Source: Ceratothoa steindachneri (taxonomy: Eukaryota > Arthropoda > Malacostraca > Isopoda > Cymothoidae). From it: 64,000 nt of DNA. The stretch covers positions 139,806,355-139,870,354 of the forward strand of contig OZ018324.1 in NCBI GenBank assembly GCA_963969495.1. The letters are read 5' to 3'. Both the position numbers and the translations under genes were made by a program. This document shows positions 10,393 through 21,214 of the stretch, piece by piece (within the stretch, counting starts at the first letter, position 1; every line of letters starts with the position of its first letter). The notes under the pieces are model-generated. The model made no database searches. It had not been told where the DNA came from and saw only the letters and a program-made list of their open reading frames with translations.

Positions 10393-12790
10393 CTACTCTC
10401 TCAAGGTTTTGCACCATTCATGCATTCTGTCAACGCATGCTTTAGCAGCTAACCGTTTAGATCGAGTACCTAGTGCATTAACTGGTGGAGTATCATTAAC
10501 ATTTGTTGAGTTGTTATCCTTAATATTAATTGTTTCATTAACCAAATCATTTACTAACCTTTGATTAGATAGACTTTGATTTGAAATATTTAAAGAATCT
10601 GTCGCAGAATAACCGGAAGGAACATCATCCTTACTTGTTTCACGATCAACTACTACATCATCTCCAGCAACAAATTTCTCGCAGAATTGATCACCGACAC
10701 CTGATGAGTCATTGTGAGCATGTGTCAGTGATAATTCCAGAGGATATAAATGATTAATAGAATGATGAACAATTTGTCCATCTCCTCTTTTGATTTTAAC
10801 ACTTCTAACTTTATTGTCACATCCGACAACTAGTTCTATTATTCTACCCAATAACCAGTATGGGCGTGGTTTATTAGGCAATTTTATTAAAACTACATCA
10901 CCAGATTTTATTCTATTAAACCAATTATTTTCATGAAGTTCTCTATAATGCTCTCTAAGGCTTAATAGGTAATTTTCATACCATAAATCCTTAAAATGTA
11001 AAAAAACTTTGTTGCGAAGTTCAAGAGACTCGAGGAGTCCCTCTCTGGTTGGAGGATCTCCATTTCCTATACAATTATCATTAGAGTCTCTTAATAATAT
11101 GAAAGGATTTGTATTTATTTTCAAAAAGGAATTAGGGGTAATGATTTCTAAGTCATTATCAGATGACCTATATGTCAATGGTCTGGAGTTAATAGCAGAT
11201 TGAATATCTGCAATCACAGTCAGAAGCTCAAAATAAGAAAGTCTTGCTCTTCCTATGCTTTTATATAAACAAGTCTTAATAGTACGGATGAGACGTTCCC
11301 AGGTGGAACCAACCCAAGCTGAGTAAACTGGTATCCTAATATGTTTGATATTAAAGTTTCTAAATTGATTATTAAATTCATCTGTGCCCATTGCCTTTTC
11401 TAATAAATTTCCACCAGATACGAATGACCTAGCATTATCACTATAGAGAGTAGATGGGACACCATACAAATTAACTAACCTAAAGAATGCTAGGATGAAG
11501 CTACGCGTAGACATATCTGGGACTAATTCAATGTGAACAGCTCTAACATTTAAACACGTAAAGACTAATAAATACATTTTGATGTTCTTGCCAGTTGAAT
11601 CATTTACCCAAAGATGACCAGTATAATCTATCCCTGTATGATTAAAGGGTTTAACAAAATTTACTCTATGTTTGGGAAGATTAGTCATCATAGGATATTT
11701 GAAAGATAGTGAATTGAATTTATGACAAATCATGCATTGACGCAGTATTTTTTTGACAATCTGTCTCATACGTGGAATCCAAAATCCTCCCATTCGAACA
11801 GCATTCAACGTTGATTGTATTCCAAGATGTTTAAATCTGCGATGGTAAGATTCTACAATTAATGTTGTGAGATGGTGATCCTTGGCCAGCAAAATAGGAT
11901 TTACAATGTTGTAATCATACATAGCTGTTTTCCCAATTCTACCTTTGGATCTTATAACCCCCTTTTCATCTAAAAATAAATCAAGTCTATTGACTAGTTC
12001 AGGCCCTTTCTTCTTATTTTGATCGAAATTTTCTAAATATTCCAATTCCTGGTGAAATTTAGATTTCTGCATATATTTAATCCAATAGATCTTTCCTGTT
12101 TCCATAGGTTCCGAAATAATTTTCTGGCTTAAGTTAATAAAATGGAAAATATATTTAGTTACACCGAAGAGTTTATTTAGAGAAGAAAACCTATTGATAT
12201 CCACAATAGGGGTTTCTATATTATCGTTGACTTTTAATATATTAGAAGTATGATAAAACTTAACAAGTTGTTTGCTCTCTTCTGATAAACAACCTAAGGA
12301 ATTGACGGGCCATGAAATGGGAACAGTAGTGAGCCATGACGGTCCTTTGAACCATAATTCTTGCTTACTTTCAAATTCTTTGACAGTTAATCCTCTGGTG
12401 AGCAAATCTGCAGGATTATTTTCTGAATTAACAAATTCAGAGTTCATATTAATTTGATAATTTTCTATGATAACTTTCTTGAAAACTCTAATATCTTTGA
12501 TTCTGTTCATAGTAAATACACTTTTTGTTTTCACATTTTCCGTTAGTAACCAAGATAGTACTATCTGTGAATCAACTGATATACATATATCTTTAAACTT
12601 TATGGCAGGGAAGGAATCCAAGATTGTGGGAAGACATTTTAAGGCCAAGTAAACCGCCATTAGTTCCAAAGTAGGCAGAGTTCTTGGTTTTAATGGAGCC
12701 ACTTTAGCCTTTGCATACAGAAGTTGTGAGTTTCCATTACTTACATTGTATACAGTGAAGCATTAACATAGCTTAGAAGCATCACAAAAT
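10393..12790 (-). pseudogene. BEL pol C-terminal half: RNase H and integrase
   Basis: An open frame of 769 codons runs from 12702 to a TAG at 10395-10393. It encodes the end of RNase H (SVDSQ with Asp44; NPADLLTRG around residue 99), an integrase zinc domain (His277, His292, Cys323, Cys326), and the integrase core with Asp359 (GIDYTG), Asp422 (YSDNARSF) and Glu469 (STWERLIR). The C-terminal domain (about 595-660) contains GDVVLIKLPNKPRPYW, typical of Pao/BEL. The first RNase H residues lie upstream (to about 12790) beyond a frameshift and a stop, so this part cannot be made as one polyprotein. The three integrase acidic residues are intact, so this half is the best preserved part of the element. 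Confidence 0.88.
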
Positions 12791-13870
12791 ATGAATAAAT
12801 TATTAATGTTTTATCTTCAGAGATGCAAGATCTAGGAAAGGTTAAGTGAAAGATTTGCTTAAAATCAGCCTGAAGTTCTTGCCACAGTTTTTTATATTGT
12901 TCTGGAATGGCTTGATCCCATGAAAGTTTCTCTGCCCAAAGCTTTTGCATTAGAATTTTACCCCGAGTTGTTATAGGCAAAATCAATCCAAGTGGATCAA
13001 ATAACTTTGAAATTTGAGATAAAATATTACGTTTGGTGTTTGCAGTTTGATCGATATCAATAGCTGCTAACTGAAGAGCATCTTCCTCTATTAAGTACTT
13101 ATAACCAAGCACTTTCTGACAATCATTATCATGTTGGACCATGCAGTTGTCTCTAGTAAATGCATCTCTTAGCCCTTTGCAATTAGAGTTCCAAGAACGC
13201 AACTGGAATCCACCTTCCTTCATCCTCGCATCAGATTCCTTATAGAGATCAAGTAGTTCTTCTTCAGAATTTCCAGTGAGTATCAAGTTATCTACATAAA
13301 AATTTGAGTTTAAGATACTTGTGCAATAATCCTTGGGATATTAGTTAACATGATGTTTAATTACATAATTTAAAATGAATGGGCTGGCATTAAACCCAAA
13401 AATAATAGTCCTATATCTGTATGTAACTAATTTGCCATCTTCGATCATGAAAAATGAAAAACGATTTTTATCTTCTTCATTTGCCAATTGAATTTGCAAA
13501 AATGCTTGTTTTATATCACTAAGCATGGTGTAAATATTAGATCTAAATTGTAACATTAGTTGGGTGAGGTTATTCATTAAATTTATTCCAGCATATGCTG
13601 CTTCATTTGAAGATGGCTTGTTGTTAACTTTAAGAGAACAATTGAAAACCGGACGGATTTTGGTAGTAACATTGGGTTCAGATTTTATGACTGGTCTATG
13701 AGGAATCCATATATGTTTGTGATACATTTCTGGTGAGATATCAACCTTCTCAATGATTCCATCATCTAATTGTCTTGTAAAGACCTCTTGATAGGCCTCC
13801 AATTGGCCATTCTTTTGAAGTTTATCACCTCCTTTTTGAGGATTGTGATAGCAATGCCTTCATTTGATGA
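12741..13870 (-). pseudogene. BEL reverse transcriptase, interrupted
   Basis: Two stretches in one frame (13802-13341 and 13340-12741) are separated by a TAA at 13343-13341. The first has the RT fingers and palm: KIRPVFNCS, DIKQAFLQI with a catalytic Asp, and FGFNASPF. The second begins with the active-site box YVDN followed by LILTGNSEEE, then the Pao/BEL segment KLFDPLGLILPITTRGK. The second Asp of YxDD is Asn here; I believe YVDN also occurs in other Pao/BEL elements, so it may be ancestral rather than a mutation. A frameshift near 13830 separates this part from gag-protease. Confidence 0.85.
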
Positions 13871-13894
13871 AACTTCTTTTATGATATTATCATG

Positions 13895-16165
13895 CTAAGG
13901 CAGGGCTACAAAATATTTATTGTCCTTGAATTCGATCTTGGATTTAAAATCTTCGATTTTCTTAGAGTCGTATTTACTTTGATCTTCACTCAATTCAGTG
14001 CATCCAACCGACTCTAAACTAAACATGTTTTCTAATCCTTGTTCTACAGAACAATCTGTAAATGCAGTATCAAGTGGATTGAAATACGTTTTCCTCGGTT
14101 CCAAGACAAAATTTACATGAGTAGAGGGCTCCTCAACCCCATAAAGTTCAACAGCATCCATGAAATTAATTGAAGTATTTGTTACTGAAGATTTATCCAC
14201 AGTTGCACGACTAGTTACTTGAGATGGATTTAAAAAATGCATTATGTTCCCAAAGGGCACAATACCTGTAGACATAAGCCATGCTGTCCCATTTATACAT
14301 TTTATTTTTTCCATTTTAGCAATAAATTGAATCACATCAACTCCAAGAAGTCCTTGTAATGTGATATTTTCACCATGTTCTTCTAGAGATTGATCTGCCA
14401 TTTTGAAACCTTCAGATATTATGTTGTTAACAGCTATGGGGAGATCTGATACATGTAAATGGATATCAAATTCACTATCAATTAAGATAGGCAATAGAAG
14501 ATCTTTATAGCCAGGAATACTAACGTCCATAACACATTCTTTGAATTTTCTCTTATTTGTTCCAAGAAAAGTTTTTAAATCATAATTCAAATATGCCCAA
14601 TCAAAGGTATCACATTTAAGAACATCCATTACCTCCTGACTTAAATAAGATCTCTGACTGCCATCATCCAATAAACATTTAACATTGTAAGAATTTCCTC
14701 CCCTTTTAAATCTTAATTCAATTATAGGCAACAAATATGGTTGATATGTAAAAGCACTCATGTTGATGCAAAGATTTGAATGCAGAGATGTATCATTTTT
14801 GGGTTTGTGACAAAGTGCTGATATGTAACCATAACATTTACAGTAATAACATGGAAAACTAAGTTTATTATATTTTCCTGGACATGTCTCACCTAAATGT
14901 TTATTGCTAGTACAAAAATAACAGAGTTTTAATTCTTTACATCTAGCCTTTCTAGAATCTAAAGACTCATACTTGGAGCAAAGAAACATAGAATGTCCCT
15001 GAACCGCACAAAATTTACAAAATTTATCTGTTTCCTTGGCAAAGGTTACTGAGGTTTTAAAATTTTCTAGAGTAGATGACTTAGGGTGACTCTCCATTGA
15101 TTTGAATTGAAAGGGTGGCTTGTTTTGCCCAGAGTTAAAGTTAAAGGAGGGCTTGTTTGGTTTCCAATTGAAATTATTCTTGGAATTAGCCAAAAAATCT
15201 TTACTTTCAGCAGCAATTTTATAACTACTAGAAGAAGAAGAAGTCCTAAGTAGAGTTTTGATTATGTCGTTATAATGATCAAAAAGATTCACCACTGTAG
15301 GGTAATTAGAATTTACTTTGTGCACTAATTCTCTTTTTATGGAGGCAGGTAAATTGGAGAATAATATATGACTGATAAGTTTGCAACCCGACGAATCTTC
15401 CTCCAAAAGATCTATATTATAAGTTTTAAGATCATATAATAGAGCTCTACTTTCACTTATATACATTTTAACATTAGCAAATGTATTATCAAACTTAGGA
15501 TATCGACAAATTAATTGTTTGAAGATTTCATCTATAATATACTCGATATCCAAAAACTCCTCTTTAAGCATTTTAAGTGCTATTTCATAGTTATCATCCG
15601 TTATAGATAAATGAGAAATAGTGTTGAAGGCATAATCAGAAAGAAAGCTTCTTATATAAGTGAGTTTCCCAGCATCTGATAAAGATTCGCAAGCATCTAT
15701 ACAATCTTGAAACTGTTGTAAAAAGTTCTTGAATTCAAATTTATCACATGATTTACCACTAAAAGTTTTACATTTAAGTTCAGGCATTTTAACTTGTGAA
15801 TATTTGTGCACATTTACTGATTTAATAGGGTTTTCACCCATTTTTAAGGCTGTGGAAATTTTAGCTAACTTATCCGTTATACCTACTCTATAGGCTACTT
15901 GACTGTCCATTTCCTTAACTCTATTTTCATCATCTTCTGGCAATTCACCTTCGTCATACAAGTCAATAATTAAATCATTCACTTCATCAACTTTAACCAA
16001 AAATTTTAACATATCGTCTCTTCTACTAACAAAGATATCTTGAGAAAGTTCATCTATATCTATAGTATCTAAATTCTTTAAGGCAGCTGTTATCCTACCT
16101 TTAAATCCAGCTCTTTTCTTAACTAATGCATTGAGTCGAGTTTCTAACTCTGGTTTAGATGACAT
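13895..16165 (-). CDS. BEL Gag-protease polyprotein (open, 756 codons)
   Basis: ATG at 16165-16163. The N-terminal 125 residues are charged and probably helical. Residues about 128-300 match the retrotransposon gag core of Pao/BEL (MPELKCKTFSGKSCDKFEF onwards). Ser-rich linker 309-314. Three CCHC-type zinc knuckles: 383-396 (CKFCAVQGHSMFLC), 415-428 (CYFCTSNKHLGETC) and a degenerate one at 439-452 with Tyr in place of His. A retropepsin-like aspartic protease carries DDGS at 500-503. The frame ends at TAG 13897-13895, where the related pol sequence would read Trp, so the stop is likely a mutation that cut a continuous gag-pol frame. Translatable as a stand-alone protein but orphaned from pol. 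Confidence 0.85.
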   Translation of the reverse strand: MSSKPELETRLNALVKKRAGFKGRITAALKNLDTIDIDELSQDIFVSRRDDMLKFLVKVDEVNDLIIDLYDEGELPEDDENRVKEMDSQVAYRVGITDKLAKISTALKMGENPIKSVNVHKYSQVKMPELKCKTFSGKSCDKFEFKNFLQQFQDCIDACESLSDAGKLTYIRSFLSDYAFNTISHLSITDDNYEIALKMLKEEFLDIEYIIDEIFKQLICRYPKFDNTFANVKMYISESRALLYDLKTYNIDLLEEDSSGCKLISHILFSNLPASIKRELVHKVNSNYPTVVNLFDHYNDIIKTLLRTSSSSSSYKIAAESKDFLANSKNNFNWKPNKPSFNFNSGQNKPPFQFKSMESHPKSSTLENFKTSVTFAKETDKFCKFCAVQGHSMFLCSKYESLDSRKARCKELKLCYFCTSNKHLGETCPGKYNKLSFPCYYCKCYGYISALCHKPKNDTSLHSNLCINMSAFTYQPYLLPIIELRFKRGGNSYNVKCLLDDGSQRSYLSQEVMDVLKCDTFDWAYLNYDLKTFLGTNKRKFKECVMDVSIPGYKDLLLPILIDSEFDIHLHVSDLPIAVNNIISEGFKMADQSLEEHGENITLQGLLGVDVIQFIAKMEKIKCINGTAWLMSTGIVPFGNIMHFLNPSQVTSRATVDKSSVTNTSINFMDAVELYGVEEPSTHVNFVLEPRKTYFNPLDTAFTDCSVEQGLENMFSLESVGCTELSEDQSKYDSKKIEDFKSKIEFKDNKYFVALP

Positions 16166-16794
16166 GGTGAAGAAATCAATGCAATTTACTATAAAGTAAC
16201 TAAAAATACCGCAAAAAAATTAGGCACACTATTCTGCACAGAGTAATCTTAATTAATTATAACGAGCCGATATAATAGAGAAAACAAAGGTCCTAACTAA
16301 CTCTTTAAACAATGAAAATACAAACAAATTATGCTCTATAGTACGATCTATAGCATTTGTAATAATCAAAACAAAATATAGAAATAAAGTATTACCTATT
16401 AACCTTTCTACTAGGTTATATTAACTAGGTTAAATTCAAATAATGATAGCGATTTCAGCAGTAAATTATTCCTAATTTATAACATCTATGTCAAAAACAA
16501 ATAAAATAGATCACTTATAAGTATAAACAATAGGCTTTAGATCTTTTACATATTTTAGTACGATATCGTACTAGATTTAGAACAAAATGCAATATAACAA
16601 AAAATTTTTACTCTAACTCGAATTATAAAAGAAAAACTAATAAATATAAAAAATAAAATTAGCAATTGGGTATCTTAATCAACAAACACTGGGTTTCATC
16701 AAAAAGTGAGAGTGCGAGGGAGAAAATATTATAAGATATGTTTGATAACCAAATGGAAATGAATCAATAATCCGATATTCTCTGAAAGTTTTAA
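16166..16794 (-). other. BEL leader between 5' LTR and gag
   Basis: About 630 bp of AT-rich untranslated leader. No clear tRNA primer-binding site beginning TGG is seen directly next to the LTR; TGGTTATCAAAC, about 50 bases into the leader, is a weak candidate. Confidence 0.55.
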
Positions 16795-17260
16795 TATAAG
16801 AACTTTTTATGAGTTAAACTTAACATTAGCAAAGAGAATGATAAAAGATTGGCTTACCTTGGGAAAAGGACTGATACTGTATCCAGGGATTTATGATATT
16901 TCGTTCCAGAGAATATCGTTGCCGTCTGGAGTAGCTTATTCCTCTTGTTAGTATATTGGGTAAGCTATCGTTAACTTTCTCTTGTAACAATGAAATTATT
17001 GAAAAGACGTCCAGAACGCCTTTTGTTAACAATACGTTGAAGTTGACCCTTTTGTGAGAACTGAGAGAGCAGACGCTTTTTCTTCTGCGCCAAAGCCTTT
17101 GTCATGAGTCATGCAATATTAAATTTAGTGAAAACATAAAAGTTTAGCCAAGCAAATTATCATTCTCTAAAAAAAATTAATGAATATTTTATATTTAAAT
17201 TAATGATTGAAATATATAGAATAATGAAAATGACAATGACATCAAACATAAATTATTATA
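16795..17260 (-). repeat. BEL element 5' LTR (right)
   Basis: Direct repeat of 9806-10288. It lacks the insert of about 16 bp and differs at about nine positions. It should hold the promoter of the element, but no convincing TATA box stands out in this AT-rich sequence. Confidence 0.85.
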
Positions 17261-17263
17261 ATA

Positions 17264-17339
<76 letters not shown>

Positions 17340-17340
17340 A
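17261..17340. repeat. (AT)n microsatellite
   Basis: Almost uninterrupted AT dinucleotides from about 17268 to 17337, abutting the right BEL LTR. The left flank of the element is also AT-rich, so the element may have inserted into an AT repeat. Confidence 0.95.
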
Positions 17341-18460
17341 AACAACTAAAACTATTTTTAATTATCACAATATTTTTGTATTAAATTAGCTTTACCCTCT
17401 AATAACAATTTATTTAAAGCTAGTACAAATTTACCGGATTCATTACTTTAGTTATGATACGTTTTAGAATTAGAATTCGACATTAATTTATCCAGTCTAA
17501 ATTTTCGTACTGGTAGCAAAATTGGAATCTTCCATAACAACCCAGAAGAAACTGATCTAGAACCTCATAACTGTATATGTGATCATATCGACAACGCTGT
17601 GTCAATCCGGCTGCTCTTAATTATGAGAAATTTAGCGATTCACATCGGCCATTTCTGATTGTCTTCTACGATTTGCTATCCCACAAGTAACGTGCCATTT
17701 TAATTGCTTTTAAATTTTAATTTACGATAAATTATTGATTGTATCCGTGTGCATTTAATGAGTCACAATTATTTCAAACAGACTGTAAATAATTAACGAG
17801 GTTCCGGTGACCTTAGTAAATTTAATAATTAGCTAGACTATAAGGTTTGGCAGTTTATGCTAATGCCAAACCGAAATCCATGCATTAGGAAATTAATTTC
17901 AGGCAAGTTTCCATATTATTTATATCCCACAAAGATCCATGCAAATGTGGCGAATTTTGTTTACCATTTCCGAGGAGATTAGTCCTATAATAGTTTTTCT
18001 ATTGAATTTTTTTTTCTGTATACGTGCTGATCACGATCATAATCAAATTCGGTTATCAAGAAAATTTTGACTTCATTTTTAGCTATGCCATTTGGGACGG
18101 AGCACTGCATAAAAACGATTAACATTGCCGCCTAACAACGTATAGCGACCACATTGAATTCGAATCCTGTGATTATTTTGAAATGGAGGGGGTGCGTCCC
18201 AAACCCCCTTTAATGATGAGTGCACTCGCACACACCCAGCTATTTTAAATTTTATAGTAGTATTTCTAATTCGAAAGCCTAGCATTAGGTTCAAATGCAA
18301 AGATTATTGCCAGATGTAGTTGGGCGTTCTAATGATAACTTTAATTTTGATTCTTAACTTCCGACAAATTGACGCCGCAACCGAATGCAATTTAAATTAA
18401 ACAAATTTTCGGTTAATTTGGGGATTATGCCTGCACTCAAGTTTGGGATAATTCGCGCGT
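17341..18460. other. AT-rich spacer without recognised features
   Basis: No domain found in either strand. A 9-bp inverted repeat (TTTGGGACG at 18091-18099, CGTCCCAAA at 18195-18203) is the only structure noticed. A minus-strand open stretch at 18300-18079 has no recognisable motif. Confidence 0.45.
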
Positions 18461-18481
18461 GTGTGTGTGTTTGTGTGTATA

Positions 18482-18542
<61 letters not shown>
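18461..18542. repeat. (GT)n-(AT)n compound microsatellite
   Basis: GT repeats (about 18461-18478) pass into AT repeats up to 18541, next to the left end of the Tc1-like element. Tc1 elements target TA dinucleotides, which fits this location. Confidence 0.9.
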
Positions 18543-18544
<2 letters not shown>

Positions 18545-18548
18545 TAGT

Positions 18549-19890
18549 ACAGTGGGTGCAATAAATATCCGATACATGGTTAAAAGCTTGTTTACCATAG
18601 TTACACAACAGAAAAGTAGTCGACAATTGAACAACTTGTGTATTTTGTGTGTTGAATAAAAATTGGTATCATATTGCAAAAATAGTAAAACATTGCTAAG
18701 ATTAGGGCAAAATATCAAACTATCGTTTCAAAAGTATCGGTTACATCTATGAAACCCAGTAAATATTTGGTGATATGACCTTTCGTCGCTAGTACAGCTT
18801 CCAACCGTTTGGGATATTTACTTATGAGGTTCTTACAAATATTTGTAGGTATCTTGGCCCATTCTTCTTTGCATATTCTTTGTTAGATTTCTTGGGTCTC
18901 TTTTCTAAATCTTTAGTTTTAATTCTCGCCCCAGGTTCTCGATAGGATTTAGGTCTAGCAACTTGCTTGGCTATTCCGTAGCCTATATTTTATTCTGCTG
19001 AAATTACGTTACAGTGGCCTTGGCTGTATGTTTGGGATCGTTGTCCTTCTTGAATGTTCATCCTCTTGGCAACTTCAAGTTGTCTGCAGACTGCAAGAGA
19101 TTATCATCTAGAATCCTGCGATGCATCTGAAGATTCATTTTCCCTAAAATAATATGGAGTCTTCCAGGACCTGTAGAGGAGAAGCAGCCCCATACCATTA
19201 TGCTGCCTCCTCCATACTTCACTGTTGGTATTCAAATTTTAGGATCATGCGCAGTTTTTTTGCCTTCAAACGTGACTAACACTATTCCACCCAAATAACT
19301 CAACCTTCGTCTCATCAGACCATAGAACAGCGTCCCCAAAACTTCCAGGCTTTTCTAAATGTTCATTGGCAAAATTCAGGCGATTTCTCACATGAAGTGG
19401 TTTCAACAAAGGTGTCTTTATTTCCGTGCGAGAAGGGAATGCCTCGTTCCTAAGAACTGCTCTAGATTTTTTTGGCATCCATTTGTCCCAGCTGATTCCA
19501 AATCTTTCTGAAGTTCAAATAGTCGCTCGAGGATTCTTCTTTACTTCACGGACTATATGTTTAGCCCTACGGTTTGTAATTTTGGATGGACGACCTGAAC
19601 GTGGTACACTTGCAGTGGACTAATATGACGTGAACCGGCGAATCGTGTCACCTTTGGTTGAAATTGGTATTTTTAGCATGGATGAAACTTTTTTAAAGCC
19701 CAAACCCCTTTTATGTAACTAAACAATTGGTTCTGTTCTCTTTTGTCAATTCTTTAGACTTCGCTATATTAGAATTAGAATCACTGACGGACTGAGGTCC
19801 GCTCTTTCACTTGGACGAAGTAGGTTATTTTTCTAGAAAGTTATACAGCATTCCTGTCGCGTAAACCACTCTTGAATGTCCGAGAACTTT
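18549..19890 (-). mobile_element. Tc1-like DNA transposon, inactive
   Basis: The left end starts CAGTGGGTGCAATAAATAT, a Tc1-type terminus. Reading leftwards from about 19610, the transposase shows the GRPSKIT motif between its helix-turn-helix units (about 19595). It then shows the catalytic core: VLWSDETKVELFG with the first Asp (about 19320), DNDPKHTAK with the second (about 19045), and DLNPIENL with the acidic third position (about 18940). Interrupting stops include a TGA after ATI near 19520 and a TGA before TFKKDNDP near 19060. The right inverted repeat is poorly conserved (about 19870-19890), so that end is approximate. Confidence 0.85.
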
Positions 19891-19928
19891 ATTATTGCTT
19901 TAAAACTAATTATTTGGGTGTGTTGGAT

Positions 19929-20012
19929 ACTCCCCCCCCCCCTAAAAAAAAACTATTACAATTATTACGTACTAATAAATTCTTAATAATTGTAATAGCT
20001 TGGAGGGGGAGT
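19929..20012. repeat. Fold-back inverted repeat
   Basis: A 15-bp perfect inverted repeat (19953-19967 and 19984-19998) with a 16-base loop is flanked by complementary C-rich (ACTCCCC, from 19929) and G-rich (GGGGGAGT, to 20012) outer arms. It lies between the Tc1 remnant and the GIY-YIG fragment and may be an end structure of either, or a small fold-back element. Confidence 0.6.
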
Positions 20013-20019
20013 TTATTCA

Positions 20020-20326
20020 GTTAAGTGTTCTGGTTGCCTAAGTAAATATTATGGACAAACAGGTAAACAACTTTCTGTTCGCATAAATCAATATTAATAT
20101 AATGTCCGAAGAGGGCAAGATAAGTGCTTTCTTTGTCCATATGTTAGATAAGGTCCATCTTGTTAACTGGAACTCTGCCAAATTTATTTATCGTTCCAAT
20201 GACCCTATAAAAAGGAATATCATTGAATGTGCTTTTATAAGCCATTGTGATAATTTTACCCTTTCCCCTGGCATATATAAAATAGATGCTATAATTAAAA
20301 GACTAATACTTGAAGAAATTGTTTAG
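20020..20326 (+). pseudogene. GIY-YIG endonuclease fragment, Penelope-like element
   Basis: 20032-20091 reads a Cys followed by KYYGQTGKQLSVRIN, which matches the start of the GIY-YIG nuclease fold as found at the C-terminus of Penelope-like retroelements (Y-x-G-x-T-G-R-x-L-x-x-R). After a stop and a frameshift, 20102-20326 continues with VNWNSAKFIYRSN, RNIIECAFI (catalytic-type Glu) and LSPGIYKID, the usual end of that domain, then a TAG. The RT part is absent, so this is a 5'-truncated, dead fragment. The AATAAA at about 20657 may belong to its 3' region. Confidence 0.65.
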
Positions 20327-20753
20327 TTTTTTATATACAATCTTTAGTTGTGGCCCCAATTTTTTTTTTAATTGTCACTGCTCTGTTATGTACATTGTAT
20401 TTCCCTACTTTTCGCTCCTCGTCTTATATTCTCCCTCGTTAGGCTATCTCCATTTCTTTCAATCTGTTACCCTTTCTGTCTTCTCAGTTTGACCTTATTA
20501 CCTGCCTCTTGTAATTCTTAATGTGAATCTTTACCTTCTCCCTTCTCTCCTTCTCATTGCTGATTTCTTGTTTTTAAGGCGGTCTTTTTACTTTTCCTTC
20601 GCATATACACCTCTAATATAATACTATTTCTTGTAGTAATCGTTTATAAGGGACTTAATAAAGTTCGAAAGTACTTGGAAACACCATTTCATTTTTTCCT
20701 GCGGGACATTGCATTCATTTGCTATCCTCACGTCATACTTTGTGAGTTTTTTC

Positions 20754-20758
<5 letters not shown>
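20327..20758. other. Flank of the Penelope-like fragment
   Basis: T-rich sequence with an AATAAA at about 20657. Part may be the 3' UTR of the element. No gene seen. Confidence 0.4.
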
Positions 20759-20801
<43 letters not shown>

Positions 20802-20816
20802 TAATGTGTGTGTGTG
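20759..20816. repeat. (AT)n-(GT)n microsatellite
   Basis: AT dinucleotides from 20759 to about 20795, then a short GT run. Confidence 0.9.
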
Positions 20817-21214
20817 ATAGAATTGCCTGAGGCTGCCGCGCCTCGCTGCTATCACATATTCGTTCTCATGGTTCCCACGTGTATCCTGCGAGGAGAGAGT
20901 AGCATGGCGTTCTTATCGCCCTAAGATTTCACGACTCTTGTCTTCCCCCCGTCCAAGTTTAATCAGAGTTTCAATCCCCCGTTTGCCTGCAGGCGTCGAT
21001 CTGGCCAGATTGAGTTAGGCTTATGGGAAGACCAAGAGTGTTCGAATCGCTAGCGGCACATTCCATGGAAGTCTCCCATTGTCCCATACCCCGAGGGGCT
21101 GGCTCAGGCTATTTATGCGATAGAATTTCGCATTTGAATTGGATCCCGATTATCTTCGTCAGGCATCACGCCGATCCGGTCTTCCTGTGCACCCAGGAAG
21201 TCTCTACTTCGAGA
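20817..21214. other. Unassigned spacer, moderately GC-rich
   Basis: Base composition shifts towards that of the LINE family, but no alignment to copies B-E was found by eye before about 21215. It may be a more divergent or unrelated repeat. Confidence 0.35.

Larger units (their letters stand above)
9806..17260 (-). mobile_element. BEL/Pao LTR retrotransposon, nearly full length, inactive
   Basis: Two direct repeats (9806-10288 and 16795-17260) bracket gag-protease, RT, RNase H and integrase in the Pao/BEL order, all on the minus strand. Total length is about 7.45 kb. Inactivating changes are a stop at the gag-pol junction, a frameshift near 13830, a stop in RT at 13341-13343, and a frameshift plus stop near 12770. 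The two LTRs differ by about nine substitutions and two small indels by eye, so the insertion is not recent. Both outer flanks are AT repeats, so a target-site duplication cannot be picked out. Confidence 0.9.

Noticed and set aside
18091..18203. 9-bp inverted repeat TTTGGGACG/CGTCCCAAA
   Set aside because: Too short, with about 95 bp between arms and no flanking duplication; may be chance.
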